This document shows positions 32,779-42,836 of a stretch of DNA of 64,000 nucleotides, piece by piece (within the stretch, counting starts at the first letter, position 1; every line of letters starts with the position of its first letter). The notes below the pieces were generated by a model, which had not been told where the DNA came from, did not search any database, and saw nothing but the letters and a program-made list of their open reading frames with translations. Source of the stretch: Phytophthora quininea (Eukaryota > Oomycota > Peronosporomycetes > Peronosporales > Peronosporaceae); the NCBI GenBank assembly GCA_011947345.1, contig JAAVTG010001027.1, positions 1-64,000 of the forward strand, in the 5' to 3' direction. The translations under genes and the position numbers were made by a program.

Positions 32779-33522
32779 CTAGTAAATCTTGCCGGCCTCG
32801 GTGAGATAGTCCCTGAACTTAACGCGAACAGCACCAACTTGCTCGAGACCCTTGAGTCGGTTGTTGAAATAGTCCAAGCCTTTACCAATGTCGACCCAGC
32901 CCTTGAACACTATGTCGCGATAATCCCCGTTCAGCTGGAGCTGGTTCAAGACCATCTGATCCGCCTTCTTTTGTCTGAGTTGCTGGGCTAACTTCGCAGA
33001 AGGAACCTTCTCAACGGTCTTGCCGATGCTTATGAGGTAGTCGTTGAACTTTTGCGAATAGCGCCGGCAAGATCGGAGTCCCCGAAGCGGTCGTTGACGT
33101 AGTCCATGTTTTTGCCCGTTCTCACCCAGTCCTTGAACACGAAGTCGCGGTTCATTCCGTGCAGCGAGAGTTGGTACAAGACTTCTTCATCTGTCTGCTT
33201 CGAGCTGAGTTGTTTGGACAGGTTTTTCATAGCGGAAGCGAAATTTCTTCATCGACATCATCGTCGGTGGCGCTCTCCTCTGTTTTGGCGTTGTCGTGGG
33301 CGGCGGCGGCACTCTTCTCCGTTTCCCCGGCGTCGTCGTTGTCGTCGTCGACCTCAAGTCTACGCTCAAACTTGTTGTCGGCGTTCTGGACGGCACCACG
33401 CAGGAAATACCGTCAGTAGCAGCAGCTTTTACGATGTTAGTGTTGGCAAGAGCCCACGAGACGACATCACCGTTGGCGACGAAACCCGCTGCAATGGTAA
33501 CCAGCAAGTACGAGAGCCTCAT
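32779..33522 (-). pseudogene. RxLR-like secreted effector pseudogene (arm B)
   Basis: Mirror copy of 13466-15069 without the LINE. Signal peptide from the ATG at 33522, then a frameshift before the RRLEV motif, an acidic Asp/Ala linker, and a second indel at about 33240, where eight bases present in arm A are absent. Both C-terminal modules are contiguous. The frame change between the modules (extra A residues near 33045) is shared with arm A and so predates the duplication. The stop codon seen in arm A's second module is CAG here. It is still not translatable as one protein. Confidence 0.7.
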
Positions 33523-33759
33523 GGGTGTCGGGTGAGGAGAACTCGAGCGGTGAAGAGGAAGTTGGAGAATGAAGTGTAGATCTGACAGCAGAGCACGTCT
33601 ATTGCTCTGCATGAACATCGCTTGACGGTGATACGCCACTGCGGTCGGTCTCGTAAGCTAAACCATTCCCAAGATGGTTTAGCTTGCGCGGCCACAAACG
33701 TAGCGTTAACAATATATTCTAGGATTTGAAGCCACCCATGGAAGAGGGTCACTGGTGCC

Positions 33760-33990
33760 TTGATGAGTAACATCGAAATCGGTCGTCGACGGCTTTGCTG
33801 TCGCTCGACAGCTGATGGTGGTATTTCCATCGAGGTACAAGAAATTCCTGCGCGGTCTCAGACTCGACGATATGGTCTGGTGAAAGTCAGGCCAGCACCA
33901 GTAGGAAAGAAAAACAAGGAGTCAACAGCTCCTCAGGCCAATGCAGAACGACCCCGAAAAAGAAAAGCATCGATTTCAACGCGTGGGTAA
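33760..33990 (+). CDS. Small basic hypothetical protein (arm B)
   Basis: Mirror copy of 12998-13228; one residue differs (STEVQ there, SIEVQ here). It lies divergently upstream of the effector pseudogene and tail-to-tail with the thioesterase gene. No family recognised; it may be part of a longer spliced gene. Confidence 0.35.
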   Translation: MMSNIEIGRRRLCCRSTADGGISIEVQEIPARSQTRRYGLVKVRPAPVGKKNKESTAPQANAERPRKRKASISTRG

Positions 33991-34100
33991 TGAATGGGAA
34001 AGACCTGAACGGATTCGGAGACTCCGGCCTGGTACGTTCAATTTGCAGCGAGTTCAAGTCGTGTCTTCAGCACCTCGGCAAGAGCTAAATGAACAACGGC

Positions 34101-34835
34101 TCAATACGGTCGGTTCATAGAGCGCTGCATCTCTTCCCAAATTCGAGCCACCAATTTGTCGGGTTTCTTTGTCTCGGAATTCTTCTTTTGTTTCGTGATA
34201 CCATCAGCAGCTTCCATACTGGATCGACTAGCTGCATCCCAATCCAAGAAGCCTTTGACAACGTCCGGGACTTCGGATGGTCGGGACGGAATCGGTCCGT
34301 CGTGAACTTCTGCAATCATCTTCTCAAACGACACCATTTCACCTTTCTGCTTGACCATGACTCGACATAATCCTTCAGCAAACTGTTTACCGGTGGCTGG
34401 GCATTGAAATTGGTGGAGAAAGTAGATCCAGTGACCGTCCCAGTACACCATTTGTGTGCGGATCTCGTAGGCTTGGAACGGAGAAATCGCGTGGCGGTAC
34501 CGAATCGCTTGAGAAGCTGCCAAGAACATCCGTCGATGCTTCAACGCTTGCCACAGGATGCCAGTAGACCTGGCAAAAGCAGAACTCAACATGTCAGAGT
34601 TCAATATATAAAATAAAATAATAGAAGTATCTTACGCGACGAAATGCCAGCGAGCGAGTTCCATGCTGAACAAGTAGGACGAGTTGTTGAGGTGCAAGTT
34701 GACGTCGCAGTCCAAGAAACCGGATCGAGCTCTCCAGACTGCAGGAAAGTGGAGCCCTGCCATTTCTGACCAAAATTTCGGGTGTAAAGCTTTATGCACT
34801 AGACCCGAAGCAATATTCCATAACATCCGCAGCAT
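34101..34835 (-). CDS. THEM6-like thioesterase (arm B)
   Basis: Exons 34835-34635 and 34568-34101 around a 66-bp intron give the same 222-residue hotdog-fold protein as arm A. The FLDCDVNLHLNN signature and C-terminal KPDKLVARIWEEMQRSMNRP are present. Both copies are intact, so the organism may carry two working genes, unless arm A is an assembly product. It starts about 125 bp after the Lon stop on the same strand. Confidence 0.85.
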
Positions 34836-34959
34836 GGTCTCGAGTGTCCCTTCACGAACTGAATTAATCCAAAGCGTCCTGCGAGATCCCAACCAAGGAA
34901 CGTGTATTTCCCTCTACTAATTCCCACATTTTACATGCGATGGACTGGTGCATTACCGT

Positions 34960-37628
34960 CTACGCCTGCTCGAAGGCCACCTTGTACACGTCGTCATAGT
35001 AGTCGGCGAAGTGCACATCCAGATCTTCGCGCAGGTATTCCTCTAGCTCGTCAAAGTCACGCTTGTTACCAAGCGGTAAGATGAGGGTCTTCACACCCGA
35101 CCGCTTAGCTGCAATCGTCTTCTCCTTGATGCCGCCAACAGGAAGGACCTTGCCCACAAGCGACAACTCCCCTGTCATGGCGAGGTCGGGCTTTACGGTT
35201 CTGTAACAAGACGCAAATTGTTAGAAATATAAACAGATTCCAGGCCAAGATATCCCATAACGTACTCATCCAGAGCCAGCGACAGCAGAGCCGTCACCAT
35301 CGTGCAGCCAGCTGATGGGCCGTCTTTTGGTGTGGCTCCTTCAGGCACATGCAAGTGCACCTCGTTCTCCTCGAAAAACTTGCTGTCTGGGTCGATTTGA
35401 TGCAACTTGCTACGAGCGTAAGTGTGTGCAATCTTAGTGCTCTCCTCCATGACAGAGCCCATCTGACCCGTGGTGATCAACCCCGAGCGGTCTGCCTTGG
35501 TCTCCACCTTGGTCGTTTCGATGTACAACGACGCACCGCCCATCGCCGTCCAAGCAAGTCCCATCACAACGCCTGGGAATTGCTTGTCGAACATGCGGTC
35601 ACTAGAAAGACAGCAGCAATTAGTTGACGATAGCAATGCAGATAGTATGAGATAAATCACGTACGAGGTGAAGATCGGCTTGCCAACATATTTCGACAGC
35701 TTGTCCGGCGTGATCAGGAAGCGGTCTTCATCAGAGGATACCTCCTTGGCATCGGTAGTTTCGCCAGCTTCTTGTGACTCGCCTGCCTTGGCACGCTCAA
35801 TGTCTTCGACAACCTCCAGCGCAACCTTACGGAACACCTTCTCCACGTGTTTTTCCAAGTTTCGGACGCCGCTTTCACGGCAATACTAGCAGCGGACCAG
35901 GGATTGTGTCGGTCACGTTAGCTGTACAAATGAAGAGAACGCGCGAGAGGTCTACGGGCACATCCATATAGTGATCGACAAACCCATTGTTCTGTGAGGG
36001 GTCCAGAAGCTCAAGGAGCGCTGAAGCCGGGTCTCCTTGGTATCCACGCCCCAGCTTGTCGATCTCATCGATGAGAATGAGTGGGTTTGAGCTCTGCGTG
36101 GACTTCAGGCACTGAATAATCTTACCTGGCATGGCACCGACGTATGTGCGACGATGGCCCTTAATCTCTGCAACGTCGCTCAAACCGCCCACCGAGAAGC
36201 GGTAGAACTCGCGGTTCAATGACCGGGCGATCGACTTGCCGATACTCGTCTTACCAACTCCAGGCGGACCCACGAAGCACAAGATCTTGCCCTGAACGTC
36301 TCCCTTCAGTTTGGACACGGCGATAAACTCTAAGATACGCTCCTTAATGTCCTTCAGTCCGTAGTGGTCCTCGTCCAGAATCTGCTTCGCCTTGGCCAGA
36401 TCAAAGTTCTCCTCGGTCGATTTGCCCCATGGAAGCTGCGTCAGCCAGTCCAGATAGTTACGCGTGACGTTAAACTCGGACGAGTTCTTCTCCAGCATCG
36501 ACATCTTGTTGAGTTCGTCCTCCACCACTTCGTTCACACTGTCTGGGATACTTCCAGCCGCAAACTCGGCCAGTCGTTCTCTGTACTTGGTGATCATGGC
36601 GTCCTTGTCGTCCTTCTCCATGCCGAGCTCCTTCTTGATGGCCTTGAGCTGCTCCATCAGCAGATAGTTCCGCTGGTTCTTGGAGACTTTCTCCTCCACT
36701 TGTTCTTTGATTGTCTGCTGCACTTTGCTCAGCTCCAACTCTTTGGTGATCAGCTCCAGCGCCTTCTTCAATCTGGCTTCGCACGACATTTCCTCCATCA
36801 CTTGTTGCAGTTCTTCTCCATCTGCAGACGTCACAGAAGCCGCAAAATCCGCCAACTTGTAAGGATTATGGATGTCAATTCTTTGAGAGAAATACTGCAT
36901 GTGGTCCTTGAAGAGAGGGTTCATCTTGACGATCTCCCTCAAGGTCGCGACGATCTCGTTGGAGTACGCTCGGATCAATTTGCTTTTGGGATCAAATTTA
37001 GGATTGTCCAGATTGCTGATGTTGACTCGCAGCGGAGGTCCGTCATCTCGAACGTCGTCGATAGCGATACGGCGCTGCGACACCATCAGAACTTGTACGG
37101 AGTTAGCGTCGAACGGCAGCATGTTGTCGATGCGCGCGAAGCTGCCGACATGATGGATCTCGCTCAGATTCTTGACCAGATCTTCTTGGTTCCCAGACTT
37201 GAGAGGGTCGCCACTAGACTTTTCAGAAATACACCGACGTATTTCTGGCCAGCCTCTTTGAGCGCCAAAAGTGCTCGCGTTACTTCAGGATTCGTAATCG
37301 TCATGGGCAGCACCACGCCCGGAAAGAACGGACGGCGGTGCGCCGGCATGGCCAACACGTGCGGATAGGTGGGGGCGTTGTCTCCTTCCCCGACGGTGGC
37401 CAGCTCGCTGTCGATCACCACTTCCACGCTGGGGTCCTCGTCCTTCTTGTCTGGTGATTCGCCATCGCCTCCGCTCTCGGTCGAGTAATACGCGCCAAAC
37501 ACGTGCGGATTGCGTGAGGCGAAGCGATGCGGGGTCAATACGGGCTGCTGGAAGCGCTTGTTCCCACCGGAGAAGCCGCGCAGCCCCGACCGCGCCAGAG
37601 CGAAGCGTCGAAGTGCCGCCGCCGCCAT
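34960..37628 (-). pseudogene. LON1: Mitochondrial Lon protease, full-length locus with internal deletion (arm B)
   Basis: The ATG at 37628 opens MAAAALRRFALARSGLRGF, a typical mitochondrial presequence. The Lon substrate-binding N-domain follows (LAMPAHRRPFFPGVVLPM), then a coiled-coil region, AAA+ with GPPGVGKTS near 36265 and [11 protein letters not shown] near 36070, and the protease domain with PKDGPSAG and GGIKEK. Introns: 35602-35664 and 35201-35265. Lesions: an extra A in a run near 37225 shifts the frame between the 37628-37164 and 37122-35875 segments. A 170-bp deletion, relative to arm A positions 10932-11101, removes most of the AAA+ small domain and shifts the frame near 35887. 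As read, this copy cannot make full Lon. An intact Lon is essential for mitochondrial proteostasis, so another allele or an assembly error is likely. Confidence 0.88.
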
Positions 37629-37772
37629 GAAAGTCAAAGTGAGCCTATTTTTTGGTGGGTGGGATTTGGATTGCGTAATTCTGGAAATATATGGAGTTGA
37701 GTATGCCCATAATCTGGAACGATCGAAAGTCAGTCATTCGAAAGAGTGAGTTCAACTTTTTATCTTAGAGTT

Positions 37773-39654
37773 TTAGTTGAGCTCGTCTAGATGCTGCAGC
37801 GCGTGTTTGAGCTGCTTGAGCTGCGTGAAGTAGTGGTCTTTCTCCGTAACGAGTTGTTGGTTCTGAGCTCGAAGCACTTTCACTTCACGAACCAGGATTT
37901 TACGTTGTGACTGCGAGAAATAAAGGATTAGACATATAAATATGCATACCGACGACGAGAGATTTCGTACCCGAACTTGCGCCTCCAGCTCCTTCTTCTC
38001 TTCTGTAAGGAGTTGGACCATGTTCTCGATAATCTGTATTAAAAGAAAAAGTATATGTATAAAATGTTGCTGTTAGGACCACGCACAATAATAATAATAA
38101 ATGGAATCTACAACGCACCGTCGTTTTTGAGGCGTACTCTTCGCGATGGTGCTCGATCTCCATCCGAAGCCCGTTATTTTGCTTCGCATACTCTTGCAGC
38201 GCCGCTTCGTATTCCTGCGTCTTTGCATCCAGGAAGCCAATGATCTCGCGGTCCAATGCGGCCTGCTCGTCTTTCTTGGTCGTAGTGGTCATGCTGTTGG
38301 CGAGTGTATCTTCAAGATCTTTCAGCTTTTCCATGAGGAAATCACGCACGTTCTCAGCACTGAAGAGGCGAGCGGCTACATCTTCTTTCTCAGCCTGCAC
38401 TTGAGCTAGATGGTTCTAGAAACATTAATGTACCAGCTTTTAGTAAAAACGACAAATAAGAAAACAAAGTATCTCACCTCCAGTGACTTGATCCGGGTCG
38501 ACATGTCATGGAAAAGTTTAATCTGATCAGGTTTCAACGACTTTACGACTGCATCCACCTTAGAGAGCTGCCAAAATGTAAGAACGTCACCAACCACAAC
38601 TCAATACCACAAAGGAAAGACAATCTACATCACCTTGTCTTTTCCGATGATCCCATGAAGCTCAAACCGCGGTTCTTGCTCTGCTTTCGCGGACGGGGAG
38701 ATACAGGTTGCTGTTTCGCTGGTTGCTTGGCCAAACTAGTTGGAGTTGTCACACCAAACATCACGTTGACACGTCTGACCAGCGCTCGGTCGGTCACGCT
38801 GATTGCAACCATGCTGTCTTGGTCAAGATACGAAAAAGTTTCAGCATTATCTTGTCCGGCAGCTGTGAAAATGCATTCTTCCCCTCAACCGGCGTAATCT
38901 GCGGATCTCTTGTAGATTTGTCTTGTGGGTTTCTTCGTCTCGTTTCCGATGCAGATCGAACTGGGGCTGTGGTGCTCTTCAAAAGCTGTTGGATGTCGTT
39001 TGCCCGCCGAAGCTCCCGAATTTCTCGTTGCGCGCTGGCCAACTCCTTCGATAGTTGTCCCGTCAATTTCAACTGCTCTTTTGCCTGCTCGAGCTCCTTT
39101 TCCATCCTGAAAAAACATTGAAAAATAGCATGTTAGTATCACTTTTTCATTGCCAGCAAGAAGTCCTCTCCTACACTTCTTTCTTGGCCAGCTCCGTTAT
39201 CACTACCGATAAATGTTCGTTTAATTTCGTCATAATGGTTCTTCCGTCTTCCTCCACTTTTACAACGTATCCATAAGCCTCATACATAATTTTCAGTCAT
39301 AATTTTACAGTAAATTGACAACAACAAGGGTATCACATGCCACACCTGCTGTCTCTCCTGGATCAGCTCGCTCTCTCGTTCCTGGTACTCCGACAACGAA
39401 CTCTCCGCCGCATTTAATTTTCTCTTAAGTAACACAAGCTCGCGCTCGTGCTCGCAGCTCTCCACGTCGTACACCATCTCGTCCAGGACGCTCTGCACCT
39501 GGATGACACGTGTATCCAAAACTTCATCACCCCAAATGTTGGCTCCTTCTTTGTTGCTTCTACGCACCTCTGTGAGTACATGGCGGTTGTATGCAGCATG
39601 GGCCTCCTCCTGGTCGATAACACGCCGCACCAGGCTGCTCGTGCGCTGTAGCAT
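37773..39654 (-). CDS. Coiled-coil protein with F-box-like segment, multi-exon
   Basis: Starts at the ATG at 39654 (MLQRTSSLVRRVIDQEEAHA). Short introns, for example 39345 down to about 39273 and one near 39180-39112, separate heptad-rich exons: ELVLLKRKLNAAESSLSEYQ, MEKELEQAKEQLKLTGQLSK, EKLKDLEDTLANSM, EEKKELEAQV and QLKQLKHALQHLDELN at the end. LPDKIMLKLFRIL near 38850 followed, after a frame change, by DSMVAISVTDRALVRRVN resembles an F-box. A Pro/Lys-rich linker follows. If the F-box is real, the protein could be an SCF ubiquitin-ligase adaptor, but that is inference. Its 5' end abuts the Crypton; a copy of its first exon sits at 57219. Confidence 0.55.
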
Positions 39655-39893
39655 GGTCACGAACGAGCTCTCCTGATTCAACTACTTTAGTAAGACAAAA
39701 CTTGAGTTTTGTGAGATGGCGTAAGACAGATGTCCTATTATTTCTCAACAAAACTATTGACAAAAAGCAAAACACCTTAGTTTTAGTATGCCAGGAAATA
39801 AATGCGTTGAGGGGAGAATCAGTAGCCAGGTTGTCTTACGCCCCTAAATCCTATCCTATTGGCTCAAATTCCGCCAAGCACGTTGAAGCGAAC

Positions 39894-41359
39894 ATGGGGA
39901 CCGTCAGTCGTGGCCTGGACTCGCACGCACCTCCCGCATTACGACCTCGGGCCCACGCCCCTACACCTGTACCTGGAGCACTCAGTAGTGCTGACGTTCG
40001 CGGTGCTTGCACAGCACCATCAACGAAGAAGGCCTACAAGAGCTACATTAATGGAATGTCCAAATGGATTAAGGAGAAGCTACCGTCCCCTGAAAGCTAC
40101 TTCGGCACCGACGGTGAGATTAATGTGGCGATGTTTGAACCATCTCACTTTGAGAGGTTTCTGCTGGATAAGATGAACTCAAAGTCGCTTAAGGTATCTA
40201 CCTTGGGAGGCTACCGAAGTGCTGCCAAAGATATCTATCGGCGGAAAAGATTCCACTCCCCCGAGTACGAAGATGACCTAAAAACATTTTTTCGCGGGCT
40301 GAAGCGGATTGAAGCGGATAGCGATCAAAATGGCACTGGACGCACGACAGGGAAATGTCCTCTGTCCTTCTCTCTCTACAAAATTCTCTGCAAGAAAACG
40401 ATGTGCATGCTTGATAGTGGATTTGCTCATTTGTACTTGGTGCTGCAGTGGAACTTAATGTGCAGGTCCAAGTCGATTGAAACCGTGCATGTGGCGCACC
40501 TGAACTGTGTTGACGATAGTATTGGATGTGTTCTCCACAAGACTAAAACTAACCAAGAGGGCAGTGGTCCAAAAGACCCCGACACATTTACAGCAACCCG
40601 GTGAACCCAAGCTCATGTTGTATTTTGGCTTTTGGTATTTATTTTGCATCGAATCCAACGCTAGGTGCTGGTAAGCTTTTCCCGGGTTCGAACGAGAAAA
40701 GTAGATTTTCGAAGAAGCTGGCAGTGTTATTACAGGAGGAGACCAGTGGCAAGGCGTATGGCACACATTCTATACGTAAAGGGGTGGCTACGTTTGCTTC
40801 AAGTGGAAGTACGGGTGGCCCGTCAATGGCAAGTGTGTGTCTGCGCTGCGGGTGGTCTTTGGGTGGAGTTCAGGATCGCTACATTCGCTACGAAGCCGCG
40901 GGTGACCAGTTCCTGGGCCGTGTAGTAGCAGGACTTCCACTCAACTCACCCGATTTTGCAGTGCTACCGCCACACTTTCCAGGAGTAAATGACAGTGTTA
41001 TTGGCGAAGCTCTACAGATGATGTTTCCGTCGATGAGTAAGGACACAAAAATGCGCCCGATTTTAGCTCTCTGTCTGGCATCACTGGTCGAGCATGCCAG
41101 ATTCCTGAGGCAAACCATACCAGCCAACCACCCATTGTTGTCCTCTGCCAAATTTCGAGATGACATTTTGATGGATTCACTACAACGCAAATTGGCGAGT
41201 CATCATACCTCCACCTTGGTCCCAACAGGAATTCCGCCATACATTCATCTATATCAGCAGCAACAGGAGACTCAAAAAGCGGTAGAACGCATGCCAGATG
41301 TATTGTTGAGCGGGATCTCTAAGCTTTTGGACGAAAAGGGGTTGGAACCGGAGCAATGA
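39894..41359 (+). CDS. Crypton tyrosine recombinase
   Basis: From the ATG at 39894 (MGTVSRGLDSHAPP) a SAM-like N-terminal DNA-binding part (STKKAYKSYINGMSKWIKEK) leads to the catalytic domain. LVLQWNLMCRSKSIETVH near 40440 holds the first Arg, GTHSIRKGVATFASSG near 40760 the H-x-x-R pair, and GWSLGGVQDRYIRYEAAGDQ near 40850 the likely Tyr nucleophile. One frame change near 40590, by the AAAA/CCCC runs, joins 39894-40604 to 40601-41359; it may be a sequencing error. The stop overlaps the next ORF's start (ATGA at 41356-41359). Confidence 0.85.
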
Positions 41360-41934
41360 GAAAAGAGGAGCTCCAGTCTACCATACGCGAGCTTCTAGCC
41401 GAAGCTGGGCTGTATCAGAGAGCCAGGGTCCAGACAGAGGATAATCCCCAAGCAAATCATGGCACCATCATTTATTGGAGTCAAGATGGTAAGTTTCATC
41501 GGCTACCAGAAGATTTTGAGTTCCCTGACGTTGATGCTCTTGGCGTCTGGCACCTGTGGTGGTTCGGAAACGCATCTATGGGTTATCCTCCGTTTAAAGG
41601 TTTGCAGCCGTCTGACTTCGCCACAAAAGTCAAGCGTAAACGGTATTCAGAATGGACTGTCTTGGTGAAAAATTTGCGAGACGCAGTAAAGACCGCTACT
41701 GGACGAGATCTCAAGCCACCTCGGAGTCAGCACGAAGCCGACCTTCTTTTCGATATAGCGATCAAAAACGTGCCCATGAAGAAAGCATCAACTGGAAAGA
41801 CACCTAGTAGGCCTGATAGAGCAGCAACAACACTTAGACGAATTCGAGAAGCTCTGCACGAAGCAAACCCCGAAGCTCGAACCGTGCCGTTCCGTCGTCG
41901 AAAGCGCAGGGCAACTAATCAACTTAACGACTAA
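41356..41934 (+). CDS. Crypton second ORF, GCR1_C-like DNA-binding protein
   Basis: An intact 192-codon frame whose ATG overlaps the recombinase stop in an ATGA. The segment IIYWSQDGKFHRLPEDFEFP followed by ALGVWHLWWFGNASMGYPPF resembles the GCR1_C-type DNA-binding domain that other Cryptons carry fused to the recombinase. A Lys/Arg-rich C-terminus (RRIREALHE, RRRKRRATNQ) would suit DNA binding. The assignment rests on the W/LP/FP/W-x2-W pattern only. Both ORFs lie inside the element. Confidence 0.6.
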   Translation: MRKEELQSTIRELLAEAGLYQRARVQTEDNPQANHGTIIYWSQDGKFHRLPEDFEFPDVDALGVWHLWWFGNASMGYPPFKGLQPSDFATKVKRKRYSEWTVLVKNLRDAVKTATGRDLKPPRSQHEADLLFDIAIKNVPMKKASTGKTPSRPDRAATTLRRIREALHEANPEARTVPFRRRKRRATNQLND

Positions 41935-42112
41935 TCGACTCCTTTTGTCCAATCCAATCAATTCAATTTCGCGTAACCGCGTCGTCTTACGAATGCTCGA
42001 CACAAGTGATTGATATACTCGCGGTTTGATGGAATAAGGTCAAAATATGTGTTCTACACTAAATAGTCGAATTTGAAAGGGTACATATTGCAGTTATATT
42101 CATATTTGCTTC

Positions 42113-42528
42113 TTATGCCGGGAAGCCGTGCTTCGCGATGTAGTCCACATACCCGTCGAAGGCGGACATACCTTCGCGGGATCTGAGGAAGTGGAAATCC
42201 ATGCGGACCATTTCTGGGGTCAACTTCTCAGCGCGCCACCCGGCGTAGACAGTATTGCGGTAAGTGTCGTCTGTGGCCATTGCCCGGAAGATTTTTCTCT
42301 GCTTGGTGAGGTTGCGCAGGTTGGCAATGGCTCTCTCCTCGTCGTCGTCTTCAGTTGCATCTATCATGTTGAGTCTTCGAGAAACTTCTTGCCTTCGTCC
42401 TGGTCTTGAGTTAACGAGCGCACTGCGTCGGGTGATTCCGCCTTCGAGGTCGCGGTCTGGTCGGAGGCGCTTCCACTCGCAGCAAAGGTGGCAATAACAG
42501 CGAGCAGCAGACAAAGCGAGACGCGCAT
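42113..42528 (-). pseudogene. RxLR-like secreted effector, copy 1 (frameshifted)
   Basis: The ATG at 42528 gives a strong signal peptide (MRVSLCLLLAVIATFAASGS) and a short N-terminal region. A frame change falls at the degenerate RxLR-type motif. The second frame continues with an acidic EDDDEER, a dEER match, and a roughly 70-residue C-terminus with a conserved-looking Trp and Tyr spacing, ending HGFPA at 42113. Such proteins are secreted and translocated into plant cells. In copy 2 the lesion is elsewhere, so the ancestral gene was probably functional. Confidence 0.75.
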
Positions 42529-42836
42529 ATTGGAGAAGCGATGGAAAATGAGGATCAGAAATGCCATGGTACGTACCGTACCGTAGTCGGTGCGAGGAAA
42601 ACAGGTGCTGCAGAGCCTAACATACCGGGATTTGTCAATTTTGATCATAAGTTTGCAACCAGTCAGAAACGATCCAAGTGACACAGCCGGTTGAGTGCAG
42701 CTCGCAGATTATTAGCGAGAAAACATGCTTTTTAACTCCACCACACTTACCGTATTATCTTTGTGCAAAATGCACCATTTCTACAACAAAAAGGCAATAA
42801 CACATTTGTTGCCCAATCCAATACTGAAATCAAATA
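42529..42836. other. Intergenic, nothing recognised
   Basis: AT-rich spacer of about 310 bp between the effector start and the end of the zinc-finger/coiled-coil gene. The right part of the effector promoter (to about 42620) is duplicated at 56539-56678. No other feature seen. Confidence 0.5.

Larger units (their letters stand above)
29163..36545. repeat. Inverted duplication, arm B
   Basis: Mirror copy of 10274-16181. It is longer because it holds a MULE (29253-32039) absent from arm A, although arm B lacks the LINE and has deletions of 170 bp (Lon) and 283 bp (TIR element). On the left it stops matching arm A exactly where arm A meets the Gypsy-2 LTR; on the right it stops where arm A meets the Gypsy-1 LTR. 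Lon sequence continues beyond 36545 here only. Confidence 0.92.
39679..42011 (+). mobile_element. Crypton (tyrosine-recombinase DNA transposon)
   Basis: A 2.33-kb element bounded by a 5-bp repeat: TGATT at 39674-39678 and 42007-42011. The inverted copy at 57195-57199 has the same sequence uninterrupted with one AATCA, which defines the insertion precisely. The ends have no long inverted repeats; GTAAGAC-type motifs recur near both ends (39690-39725, 39833, 41985). It encodes a tyrosine recombinase and a second ORF. Cryptons move by recombination between short matching sequences, which fits the 5-bp repeat. Confidence 0.88.

Noticed and set aside
36364..37368. 334-codon plus-strand ORF
   Set aside because: It is the antisense of Lon N-domain and AAA+ coding sequence; the minus strand has clear Lon motifs.
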